Part shown: in pieces, positions 1-5,689 of the stretch
Layout: the number at the start of each line of letters is the position of its first letter
Position numbering within the stretch: position 1 is the stretch's first letter
Origin: Clostridia bacterium
Lineage (GTDB): Bacteria > Bacillota > DSM-521 > Neomoorellales > Neomoorellaceae
Direction of reading: 5' to 3'
DNA: 11,856 nt
NCBI GenBank assembly: GCA_030445875.1
Contig: JASUSX010000037.1
Location: forward strand, 1-11,856
Translations under genes and position numbers: made by a program
Notes under the pieces: model-generated
What the model saw: the letters and a program-made list of their open reading frames with translations, nothing else
What the model was told of the DNA's origin: nothing
Databases searched by the model: none

Positions 1-39
1 AACCATATCGAACCATATTACATACATTTCTGGCTCCTC

Positions 40-62
40 GCCCCCCACAGGGGGCCATTTTT
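40..62 (+). terminator. Rho-independent terminator of a plus-strand gene left of the window
   Basis: A 6-bp GC-only stem (40-45 with 50-55) closes a CACA loop and is followed by CATTTTTAT. The T-run is on the plus strand, so it would end a transcript arriving from a gene left of position 1, convergent with the radical SAM gene. On the minus strand no T-run follows the hairpin. The first 74 bases hold no gene. An aaccatat direct repeat (1-8 and 11-18) is the only other pattern there. Confidence 0.6.
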
Positions 63-74
63 ATATGTACCCAT

Positions 75-121
75 TTCCGGTAGCCCCTCATGAGTGGCTC
101 TTCAGATTAGTTCTACCGGAA
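75..121 (-). repeat. Inverted repeat across the 3' end of the radical SAM gene
   Basis: TTCCGGTAG at 75-83 is matched by its reverse complement at 113-121, a perfect 9-bp arm pair 29 bases apart that spans the TGA stop at 102-104. A smaller palindrome (ctcatgag) lies inside the loop. It could stabilise the 3' end of the mRNA or act as a weak terminator. No T-run follows on the minus strand, so the terminator reading is only a possibility. Confidence 0.3.
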
Positions 122-1478
122 TGTTAGTCAGCTCTGCCAGATCCAGGTAATGCTCCCCTACCAGGTCCCGGCCCCGGTAGTCAAAGGCTATAGCCGGCAG
201 AATGATAAGATCCGCCGACCTTCCATTCCCCTGCTGCTCCTGCCAGGCGGCGCGGAAATCAGCCAGGGTTAAAAGGCCGGCGCAGCCGATAGAACCGCCA
301 AAGAAGCGACTGGGGGTGGCAACGACATGCAGGGAAAGGGGCAAGGCGGCCAGGGCTTGCTCTACTATCATGGCGGCCAGTTGCGATGTCAGGACAACTG
401 CCCTGCCTGCCCCATGGCGCCGGCAGATCTTTTCAACCTCTATAAACAGGTCCGGGTCGAAATCCCAGGTAAAGGTCAAGCCGCTACCCTCTTCTCCTAT
501 CTGTAGTTCAAAAAAATTTTTTTGCCAGCCGTCCCGGGTGGCTGGCGTTCCGGCGTAGCCACCGGGGCCTGGCCTCTGTCGCCTGCCGATCAGGAGACGT
601 CGCCGGCCAGGGACGGAGGCCAGGCGGTAGGCCTCCACCCGGCAGCGGGGTTGCCGGCCGTCTACCTCCAGGACCAGGTCGCCCCGCTGCAACCCGACCG
701 CTGCTGCCGGCGTGCCAGGTATAACCCCCTCAATTACCGGTATCAGGTTAGGAAGGAAAGGGGGCTCCAACAACAGGGGGATGTCGGTTAGAGAGCGGAG
801 TTCCTCCAGTTCCCCTGCCAACTGTTGCCGTAATTCCCCTGGAAAACGCAGCTCCGGCGGTGCCAGCCGGGTGTAACCGGGTAAAAAGATGCGGACAGTC
901 CTGGCCCCGGACCGGGCGAGGTGGAGGACGGTTTCCCGGACATCCTGCCAGCCCACCAGCCAGGGGCAGGCTACCAGGCTGCCGTGGTAAGGGATGCCGG
1001 CCTGGTGTAGGGTCAAGGGCGCCTCCAGGGCTGGAGCAGGTTTTGTGTCGCCCATAAGTTTTAGCCGGCCCTCCGGGCTGGCGCTGTTAAGGGAAAGGTT
1101 TATTTCCAGGGGTCCCAGGTCAGCCATGGCCCGGGCCAGGTCGGGGGTTAGTAAAGTACCGTTAGTGGTAATCTCCACCCTGGTTCCGGGAAAACGCTGC
1201 CGCACCCTGGTTAGAATGGCCAGGAAGTCAGGGTGGGTCAGGGGTTCCCCTTCAATCAGCCGGGTAGCCGATTCCCCGATGACTATCTTCCGGGAACCGT
1301 CCAGAAAATCCAGGAGGGTTTCGATGTGGTCCAGCTTGAGAGGGGGTAGGTACCAGGTTTCCACTCCCGGAGGATTCTGGCGATGGCTGCAAAAAAGGCA
1401 ACGCAGGTTACAACCGGAAGTAAGGGGTAAGATATTGTAATGGGCAGCTGTCTGGAAGGCTAGTTGCAGACTTTCCAC
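102..1478 (-). CDS. Radical SAM protein with internal PDZ segment and DUF512-like C-terminus
   Basis: The 458-residue protein starts with a radical SAM domain. The SAM-cluster motif CxxxCxxC is at C23, C27 and C30 (CNLRCLFC), a GEP-type SAM-binding motif follows at 77-79, and TTNGTLLTPD is at 104-113. Residues about 248-300 look like a PDZ domain (PVIEGVIPGTPAAAVGLQRGD). Residues about 355-450 resemble the end of the DUF512 family, with RFFGG, GLLTLADF, ILPAIAF and a terminal YLDL. Known DUF512 proteins usually run PDZ, radical SAM, DUF512; here the PDZ follows the radical SAM core. The substrate is unknown. The start is GTG at 1478; the frame upstream is closed by TAA after eight codons and has no other start. 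AAGGA lies 12 bases upstream, a long spacing. The gene follows tRNA-Leu and its terminator, so it probably has its own promoter, which I could not assign. The fold call is firm, the function is open. Confidence 0.85.
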   Translation of the reverse strand: MESLQLAFQTAAHYNILPLTSGCNLRCLFCSHRQNPPGVETWYLPPLKLDHIETLLDFLDGSRKIVIGESATRLIEGEPLTHPDFLAILTRVRQRFPGTRVEITTNGTLLTPDLARAMADLGPLEINLSLNSASPEGRLKLMGDTKPAPALEAPLTLHQAGIPYHGSLVACPWLVGWQDVRETVLHLARSGARTVRIFLPGYTRLAPPELRFPGELRQQLAGELEELRSLTDIPLLLEPPFLPNLIPVIEGVIPGTPAAAVGLQRGDLVLEVDGRQPRCRVEAYRLASVPGRRRLLIGRRQRPGPGGYAGTPATRDGWQKNFFELQIGEEGSGLTFTWDFDPDLFIEVEKICRRHGAGRAVVLTSQLAAMIVEQALAALPLSLHVVATPSRFFGGSIGCAGLLTLADFRAAWQEQQGNGRSADLIILPAIAFDYRGRDLVGEHYLDLAELTNIPVELI

Positions 1479-1580
1479 GGGGGTGATCCATCCTTGTGGC
1501 CGTTACCCGTACCCCGGGCCCGGCTATCCCTTCTAATTCTACTAGTATGTATGATTTCTTTTCCGCGGGGTTAAATTTAA

Positions 1581-1619
1581 GGGAGAAGCCCCTGGCTTAT
1601 TTCGCCAGGGGCTTCTCCC
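1581..1619 (-). terminator. Terminator of tRNA-Leu
   Basis: A perfect 16-bp inverted repeat (1581-1596 with 1604-1619) with a 7-base loop lies five bases past the tRNA CCA end. On the minus strand it is followed by TTAAATTTAA, an imperfect but T-rich tail. It fits an intrinsic terminator that isolates the tRNA from the radical SAM gene. Confidence 0.8.
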
Positions 1620-1623
1620 CAGG

Positions 1624-1711
1624 TGGTGCGGCAGAAGGGACTTGAACCCCCACCCTGTAGATCAGGACTAGAACCTGAATCTAGCGCGTCTGCCAATTCC
1701 GCCACTGCCGC
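1624..1711 (-). tRNA. tRNA-Leu (anticodon CAG), CCA encoded
   Basis: A class II tRNA of 88 bases including an encoded CCA. The acceptor stem GCGGCAG pairs with CTGCCGC. The D-arm contains TGGCGGAATTGGCAGAC, as in bacterial tRNA-Leu. The anticodon stem CTAGA/TCTAG closes loop TTCAGGT, giving anticodon CAG, which reads CUG leucine codons. A long variable arm (CCTG/CAGG stem) and TTCAAGT T-loop follow. The T-stem uses two G-U pairs. CTG is a very common leucine codon in the neighbouring genes. The gene has a consensus promoter just upstream and a strong hairpin downstream, so it is probably a single-gene transcription unit. Confidence 0.95.
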
Positions 1712-1742
1712 ATATCACTTAGCTCCCTCAGAAGCAAGATTT

Positions 1743-1771
1743 ATTATAGCAGCCTGCCGCCTACCTGTCAA
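1743..1771 (-). promoter_or_regulatory. Consensus sigma-A promoter of tRNA-Leu
   Basis: TTGACA (1766-1771) and TATAAT (1743-1748) are both perfect and are separated by exactly 17 bases. The -10 ends about 30 bases before the mature tRNA 5' end, leaving a short leader. The -35 box overlaps the TGA stop codon (1768-1770) of the upstream FtsA-like gene, so the promoter is embedded in the end of that gene. Confidence 0.93.
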
Positions 1772-3714
1772 GGGTCCCAGCGTAAAGTAACCCGATCTCC
1801 TTCGGCCAGGGGGGTGGTAAATTCGGCTGGCTGGCCGTTAACCTCCATGACCAGCTTCTTCCGCCCCGAGGGTGGTGTTGCCGGGAAGTCGAGGTAGTTA
1901 AAGACATCCGTAAATAAAACATCGGCTGCCGTGACTCTGAGGGTAGCCGGGCGGCCATTTAAGATAATCGTTCTAACCTGGCCAGTGGCCCGGGAACCTG
2001 TCACCAGGTTATCGCCGTCCTTAATGGGGGCTTCAGGCCGGACGGGCTGGCCATTCAAAAGGAGTGGCCCCTCCTGGCTCTCCCCCAGCCTGGCCAGGAT
2101 TTGGCCCACCGTTTCCAGGGGTTCATAGGTAATACGGGCCTGGTCCTCTACCGTGGTATCATAGTTTACCTGATTGTCATTCATGGTGATCAGGGGTTCC
2201 ACGCTGACCTGGCGACCGTTAAGGGTGATGGTCTTAGGAGCAAGCTCCGGGACCAGGTCCTTGATTGTCCCCCGGGCATCGGCACCATCCCGGCCCGGGA
2301 TTACCTTTATGTCATCGCCTGGTTGAACGGCGGTATCCATGGCGGCAGGGGAATTATTGACCAGGATCGTACCGGGTTGCCCGGGTTGGCCTCGGAGAAA
2401 GGTCAGGCGGCCATTGATTTCTACTCCCATCCCTTTGCCCGGCCGGCCGTAGAGCAAGCGCGCCGGGATGCCGGCGGCGAGGAGAGCCTGGGTAACAGTC
2501 ATCTGGTGCCCGGCCAGGAAATGTACCGGCCGGCCGTTAACAATTACCCTGGCCAAACCTAACCCCTCCTGCTGCATGGCGGTAATAGCTATGCCGATGG
2601 GGGTAATAGCCTGGGGCCCTTGCAAGTTTTTGGCCCCATTGATCCCCGACAGGACTTCACGCCCGCGGACGGCAACCCTTTCCGGCGATATTTCCAGCTG
2701 GCCGGCAAGGGCACCGGTTAAGCCCGGGGTAAGGCTACCGCCCCCTACCAGCAGGACAGCCTGGGGGGCACGGCCGTTGAGCAAAATAATCTGGGTAGCA
2801 ATCTGCCGGGCCAGCTCTGTTACCGCCGGTTTAAGGGCCTCGATAACCTCGCCTACTGGTAGGGTGCGCTTTTGCCCGACAATATCAGTGAAAGTGATCA
2901 GGTCAGACGTTAATAACTGGCGCTTGACCTTTTCGGCATTATTAAAATCTAAAAGAAGGGCTGCAGCCAGGGCCTCGGTAATTTCATCCCCGGCTGCGGG
3001 TACCATGGCATAACCGCTAATGGTACCCTGGCCGGTGATGGCAATATCCGAAGTACCCGCGCCAACGTCCACCAGGGCCAGGTTAAGCCCACGCATGGCT
3101 GCCGGAACGGCCACGGCGCTGGCAGCAATAGGCTCCAGGGTCAGGGAAGCCATAGTTAGCCCTGCCCGCTGCAGGGAAGCCACCAGGGAGTCTACCACCA
3201 CCCGGGGCAGGAAGGTGGCTATAACCTCCGCAGCTATACGCTGGCCGCGCTGGCCCACCAGGTTGCCGATGGGGTGGCCATCGAGGCTGTAGTTGATTAC
3301 ACTGTAACCTACGCAGTGGTAGGCTGGCTGGCGTTCACTGTTCCCCAGAAGAAGTTTTTCGGCCTCCTGCACGGCTGCCGCTTCCAGGGCGAGAACGGCT
3401 TGACCGTTAATCTCCTGGGCTGGCAGTATCTCCTGCTCCGCTACAGCCCGCTGGGTTTTTAGTGCCCGCCCGGCAGCGGCGACAGCCGCTTCTTTCAGCT
3501 TTATATGTAGCTTTTTTTCCAGCCTTTCTTTAACAGCCTCGATAGCCAGGGCCACCTGGGGAATATCGTGAATCTGCCCGTCCAGCATAGCCCGCTGTTG
3601 GTGTTCCCTTATTACTGCCGCCTGGATATGGTAACCCCTGGGGCTGGAAGACAACACCAGGCCGGCTACCTTGCGGGTACCCACATCCAGGGCAAAAACC
3701 GGTCCTGAAACCAT
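1768..3714 (-). CDS. FtsA/PilM-like actin-fold ATPase with repeat-rich C-terminal extension
   Basis: The 648-residue protein has an FtsA-type actin/Hsp70 fold in its first ~385 residues. Phosphate 1 is at 8-20 (ALDVGTRKVAGLV), the SHS2-like insertion spans about 75-190, phosphate 2 is at 213-226 (ALVDVGAGTSDIAI) and the adenosine motif is at 319-331 (AVLLVGGGSLTPG). FtsA itself is about 410-430 residues and tethers FtsZ to the membrane; no FtsZ-linked gene and no clear C-terminal amphipathic membrane helix are seen here. From about 388 to the end come repeated beta-rich units with an NG turn, at 392, 433, 498, 553, 586 and 625. Several continue to a GD(D/N/R) turn (466-468, 567-569, 639-641), a pattern like small beta-grasp domains. 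The start is ATG with GGAGGTG six bases upstream. It is probably monocistronic from the promoter at 3809-3838. A role in cell shape, division or a pilus-like assembly is inference. Confidence 0.85.
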   Translation of the reverse strand: MVSGPVFALDVGTRKVAGLVLSSSPRGYHIQAAVIREHQQRAMLDGQIHDIPQVALAIEAVKERLEKKLHIKLKEAAVAAAGRALKTQRAVAEQEILPAQEINGQAVLALEAAAVQEAEKLLLGNSERQPAYHCVGYSVINYSLDGHPIGNLVGQRGQRIAAEVIATFLPRVVVDSLVASLQRAGLTMASLTLEPIAASAVAVPAAMRGLNLALVDVGAGTSDIAITGQGTISGYAMVPAAGDEITEALAAALLLDFNNAEKVKRQLLTSDLITFTDIVGQKRTLPVGEVIEALKPAVTELARQIATQIILLNGRAPQAVLLVGGGSLTPGLTGALAGQLEISPERVAVRGREVLSGINGAKNLQGPQAITPIGIAITAMQQEGLGLARVIVNGRPVHFLAGHQMTVTQALLAAGIPARLLYGRPGKGMGVEINGRLTFLRGQPGQPGTILVNNSPAAMDTAVQPGDDIKVIPGRDGADARGTIKDLVPELAPKTITLNGRQVSVEPLITMNDNQVNYDTTVEDQARITYEPLETVGQILARLGESQEGPLLLNGQPVRPEAPIKDGDNLVTGSRATGQVRTIILNGRPATLRVTAADVLFTDVFNYLDFPATPPSGRKKLVMEVNGQPAEFTTPLAEGDRVTLRWDP

Positions 3715-3808
3715 GGCGGCACCTCCATAAACCCGGAATCCGAGGCAGGAAGTCGTAGCTCCTCATTACAAAATTCGTCCTGTTAAGGCAAAATCCTGCT
3801 TTTTATCC

Positions 3809-3838
3809 ATTATAATAATGTTTCTGGCTTGCTTACAA
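3809..3838 (-). promoter_or_regulatory. Putative sigma-A promoter of the FtsA-like gene
   Basis: A perfect TATAAT (3809-3814) is preceded after 18 bases by TTGTAA (3833-3838), four of six matches to TTGACA. It lies about 95 bases upstream of the ATG at 3714 and downstream of the 3898-3925 terminator, so the FtsA-like gene forms its own unit. Confidence 0.6.
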
Positions 3839-3897
3839 AAGTTCAGGGCATTAAAAGCCGTAAAGGCTAGTTTAAGAGAACCGGTGATGCGATGTCG

Positions 3898-3925
3898 AAA
3901 AAAACCCGGGTTCGCTAGCCCGGGC
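3898..3925 (-). terminator. Rho-independent terminator of the small-protein pair
   Basis: On the minus strand CCCGGG (3919-3924) pairs with CCCGGG (3905-3910) around an 8-base loop and runs straight into seven T residues (3898-3904). It begins eight bases past the stop codon of the 76-residue gene. Confidence 0.85.
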
Positions 3926-3932
3926 ACGATAG

Positions 3933-4163
3933 TTATTTCTTTTCTCCTTCGGCAAAGCTGTCGTAAGGGCCGGGATAGCCTGGCGCCCCCCCGTACATCT
4001 GCAGGATCTTCTTTATATCATCCATTTCCTTTTTCTCCCGCTCTAGCATACTATCGATTATCTGTTTTACACCTGGAGGCGCTGTAGCGGCAATTTCGGG
4101 CCACAGGGTTAATTCTTCTTCATCAAGGCGCAGGACCTGACGCAGTTTATCTAACCAGTACAT
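3933..4163 (-). CDS. Small unknown protein (76 aa), paralogue of its upstream neighbour
   Basis: I do not recognise a named family. The protein is charged and mostly helical, with no signal peptide or membrane segment. Residues 12-53 contain LDEEELTLWPEIAATAPPGV and a Lys/Glu-rich helix; the tail 58-69 (GGAPGYPGPYDS) is Gly/Pro/Tyr-rich. Its core aligns by eye with residues 16-53 of the upstream 102-residue protein: an acidic EE-x-L start, an alanine-rich stretch ending in P, then GV(K/R) with a hydrophobic-acidic helix. The start is ATG at 4163, with AAGGAG ten bases upstream. It is 17 bases downstream of its neighbour and shares its terminator, so the two are almost certainly one operon. 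A link to the spore coat is possible from the P/Y-rich tails but is not shown. Confidence 0.75.
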   Translation of the reverse strand: MYWLDKLRQVLRLDEEELTLWPEIAATAPPGVKQIIDSMLEREKKEMDDIKKILQMYGGAPGYPGPYDSFAEGEKK

Positions 4164-4180
4164 ATAGATCCTTCTCCTTT

Positions 4181-4489
4181 CTATTTCTTTTTTTCGGTAG
4201 GTTTTTCACTATATGGGGCTGGGTCATCATAAAAGGGCGGCCGCGGTGGCTGGTAGGGCGGCTGATATGGTGGCTGGTAAGGCGGATGGTAAGGGGGAGC
4301 TACGGCACCCGCTAAATGGGCCAGGTGGTGGTTCCAGAACATGGCTTCTTCCACTTCGCCCAGGACGTGGTTTAGTAGGGTATGGCGGACGCCAAAGGAA
4401 GGCGTGCCCGCCGCCGCTTCGGCCAGGAGGCGCATCTCTTCCAGGTCGATTTCCAGGGCTTTTTTGGTCTTGTGATAGGCGCCGTCCAT
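4181..4489 (-). CDS. Small unknown protein (102 aa) with PPYQ-repeat tail
   Basis: I do not recognise a named family. Residues 1-60 form an acidic, helical, His-containing region (LEEMRLLAEAAAGTPSFGV, then MFWNHHLAHLA). Residues 65-86 are a proline/tyrosine repeat of PPYH/PPYQ units ending in PPRPPF, and the tail is charged (EKPTEKKK). There is no signal peptide. I chose the ATG at 4489 because AAGGAG sits seven bases before it; an in-frame ATG at 4537 exists, but the residues between look non-coding. It is the first gene of a two-gene operon with the 76-residue paralogue and is divergent from azlC. P/Y repeats occur in some spore coat and surface-associated proteins, so a structural or assembly role is a weak inference. 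A promoter is not clear; cATATTTTATT near 4530 is a weak -10 candidate. Confidence 0.75.
   Translation of the reverse strand: MDGAYHKTKKALEIDLEEMRLLAEAAAGTPSFGVRHTLLNHVLGEVEEAMFWNHHLAHLAGAVAPPYHPPYQPPYQPPYQPPRPPFYDDPAPYSEKPTEKKK
4245..4292. repeat. Four degenerate 12-bp tandem repeats
   Basis: Units ggtggctggtag, ggcggctgatat, ggtggctggtaa and ggcggatggtaa follow one another without gaps. Read on the minus strand, they encode the PPY(Q/H) tetrapeptide repeats of the 102-residue protein. The 12-base period keeps the frame, so copy number may vary between strains without disrupting the gene. Confidence 0.8.
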
Positions 4490-4496
4490 GTTATTA

Positions 4497-4502
4497 CTCC
4501 TT
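4497..4502 (-). promoter_or_regulatory. Shine-Dalgarno site fixing the start of the 102-aa gene
   Basis: AAGGAG is seven bases before the ATG at 4489. No comparable site precedes the longer in-frame ATG at 4537, so the shorter start is preferred. Confidence 0.75.
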
Positions 4503-4614
4503 CCATAAAAGGGTTTTTCTGCAATAAAATATGCCATCTGTTACCATGATGTTACGCTGGTTTTGTTTTTCTAAGTTGCGCCCGGAGGGTAAGTATTATA
4601 AAATCATAGCGGAG

Positions 4615-4619
4615 AGGAG
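4615..4619 (+). promoter_or_regulatory. Shine-Dalgarno site fixing the azlC start
   Basis: AGGAG, within GGAGAGGAGA, is seven bases before the ATG at 4627. This favours that start over the upstream in-frame ATG at 4531, whose leader peptide would not resemble AzlC. A TATTATAAAAT element at 4594-4604 may be part of the operon promoter, but I see no convincing -35. Confidence 0.75.
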
Positions 4620-4626
4620 ATTAGCG

Positions 4627-5361
4627 ATGCAACTACAGGATGAAGTTTTCCCCCCCGGCGGTACCGCACCGGCACCCCTTTCCCGTTTTTTGGGGCAGGG
4701 CGTAAGGGCGGCCCTGCCCATCGTCCTCGGTTATCTACCCCTGGGTTTTGCCTACGGCGTCCTGGCCCGGGAGGCAGGCTTCACCCTGGGGGAAACGGTG
4801 TTGATGTCAGTACTGCTTTATGCCGGCTCGGGCCAGTTTATTGCTGTGAGCATGTTTGGCAGCGGCGTGACCGCAGCGGCAATTATTTTTACCGTTTTTC
4901 TGGTCAACCTGCGCCACCTGCTCTTTAGCGCTTCCTTTGTCCCCTACCTCCGACGTTTTAGACCGGGCTTGCTGGCCCTCCTGGCCGCCGAGATTACCGA
5001 TGAGACTTTCGCTGTGGCCATTAACCATTACGCCGACCATGACGCCAGCCTCCCCTACCACTTTGGTCTCAACCTCAAGCCCCACTCTTCCTGGGTGCTG
5101 GCCTCCTAGCTGTGCGGGCTGGCAGGTAACCTGATGGGTGACCCGGCCCGGTTCGGTTTCAATTTCGCCTTGCCGGCCATGTTTATCATCCTGCTGGTTA
5201 TGCAGCTCAAGGATAAAAAAACCCTCCTCGTCGCGGCCCTAGCGGCCATTTTATCGGTAACCATCGCCCTCCTCTGGCCCGGTAGTTGGAACATAATCCT
5301 GGCCACAGTAATTGCGGCTACCCTGGGGGTGATCCTGGAGCCGTGGACAGGCAAATCTTAA
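4627..5361 (+). pseudogene. azlC: AzlC-family branched-chain amino acid exporter subunit, interrupted by in-frame TAG
   Basis: AzlC is the large membrane subunit of an AzlCD-type exporter (YgaZH in E. coli) for branched-chain amino acids. Codons 1-160 encode its N-terminal part with family features: YGVLAREAGF at 43-52, YAGSGQF at 65-71 and NLRHLLFSAS at 94-103, plus several hydrophobic segments. TAG at 5107-5109 interrupts the frame. The same frame then continues for 83 sense codons with the expected C-terminus (GDPARFGFNFALPAMF and hydrophobic helices) to TAA at 5359-5361. Total length with the stop read through is 244 residues, normal for the family. No frameshift or other stop is seen. 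Either this is a recent nonsense mutation, a sequencing error, or the stop is read through; the fragment after the stop lacks a good ribosome site at its ATG (5134). TAG is one base from TTG, TGG and CAG. The gene overlaps azlD by 19 bases, the usual arrangement. A truncated 160-residue protein would lack the last helices and is unlikely to work. Confidence 0.85.
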
Positions 5362-5669
5362 TTATTATCCTGGGAACAGCCCTGGTAACCTATTTGCCCC
5401 GCATGTTGCCCCTGGTAGTTTTAAGCCGGGTGCGCTTGCCGGAGCTTTTTTTGCGCTGGTTGGGCTATGTGCCGGCCGCCGTCCTGGCCGCCCTGCTGGC
5501 GCCGGGCTTGCTGCTGCCCGGAGGCCGGCTGGCTGTGACCGGTAACCCTTACCTCCTGGCTGCTATTCCCACCTGGGTGGTAGCCCTTAAGACCCGCAGC
5601 ATGGCCCTGACCATCCTGACGGGTATGGTCACGATGGTCCTGGTACAACGATGGGTAATTACCGGCTAA
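5343..5669 (+). CDS. azlD: AzlD-family small subunit of branched-chain amino acid exporter
   Basis: The 108-residue membrane protein has the AzlD pattern: a first helix with TYLPRMLPLVVLSR at 16-29, then YVPAAVLAALLAP at 42-54, and two further hydrophobic segments to the end. It pairs with AzlC to export branched-chain amino acids. I chose GTG at 5343 because it starts just before the first membrane helix and overlaps the 3' end of azlC, as often seen in azlCD pairs. A longer in-frame ATG at 5286 would add 19 residues of polar sequence that is a frame shadow of azlC. The SD is poor (GGAG two bases from the GTG), so translation may be coupled to azlC; an amber stop 234 bases earlier could then also lower AzlD. 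The gene itself is intact. Confidence 0.85.
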   Translation: MDRQILIIILGTALVTYLPRMLPLVVLSRVRLPELFLRWLGYVPAAVLAALLAPGLLLPGGRLAVTGNPYLLAAIPTWVVALKTRSMALTILTGMVTMVLVQRWVITG

Positions 5670-5689
5670 CAGGAAAGGCGGGTTAAAAG

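Noticed and set aside
202..1440. Plus-strand open frames opposite the first radical SAM gene.
   Set aside because: They are Arg/Pro/Ala-rich shadow translations. The minus-strand frame has clear motifs.
1624..1711. An alternative fold of the tRNA with stem TCAGG/CCTGA and loop TTCTAGT would give anticodon CTA, an amber suppressor, tempting in view of the TAG in azlC.
   Set aside because: The stem CTAGA/TCTAG starts at the standard position (base 28, as in E. coli tRNA-Leu) and gives CAG, and the CCTG/CAGG bases are then free to form the class II variable arm. The CTA reading would break that arm.
2101..3292. Several plus-strand open frames of 90-181 codons opposite the FtsA-like gene.
   Set aside because: They lie antisense to a well-supported gene in GC-rich DNA and show no family motifs or ribosome sites.
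4531..4626. A longer azlC start at the ATG at 4531.
   Set aside because: The added 32 residues are not AzlC-like and cover the probable promoter region; AGGAG precedes the ATG at 4627.
5134..5361. The 75-residue frame after the azlC stop as an independent gene.
   Set aside because: It is in frame with azlC, matches its missing C-terminus, and its ATG lacks a good ribosome site. It is better treated as the rest of azlC.
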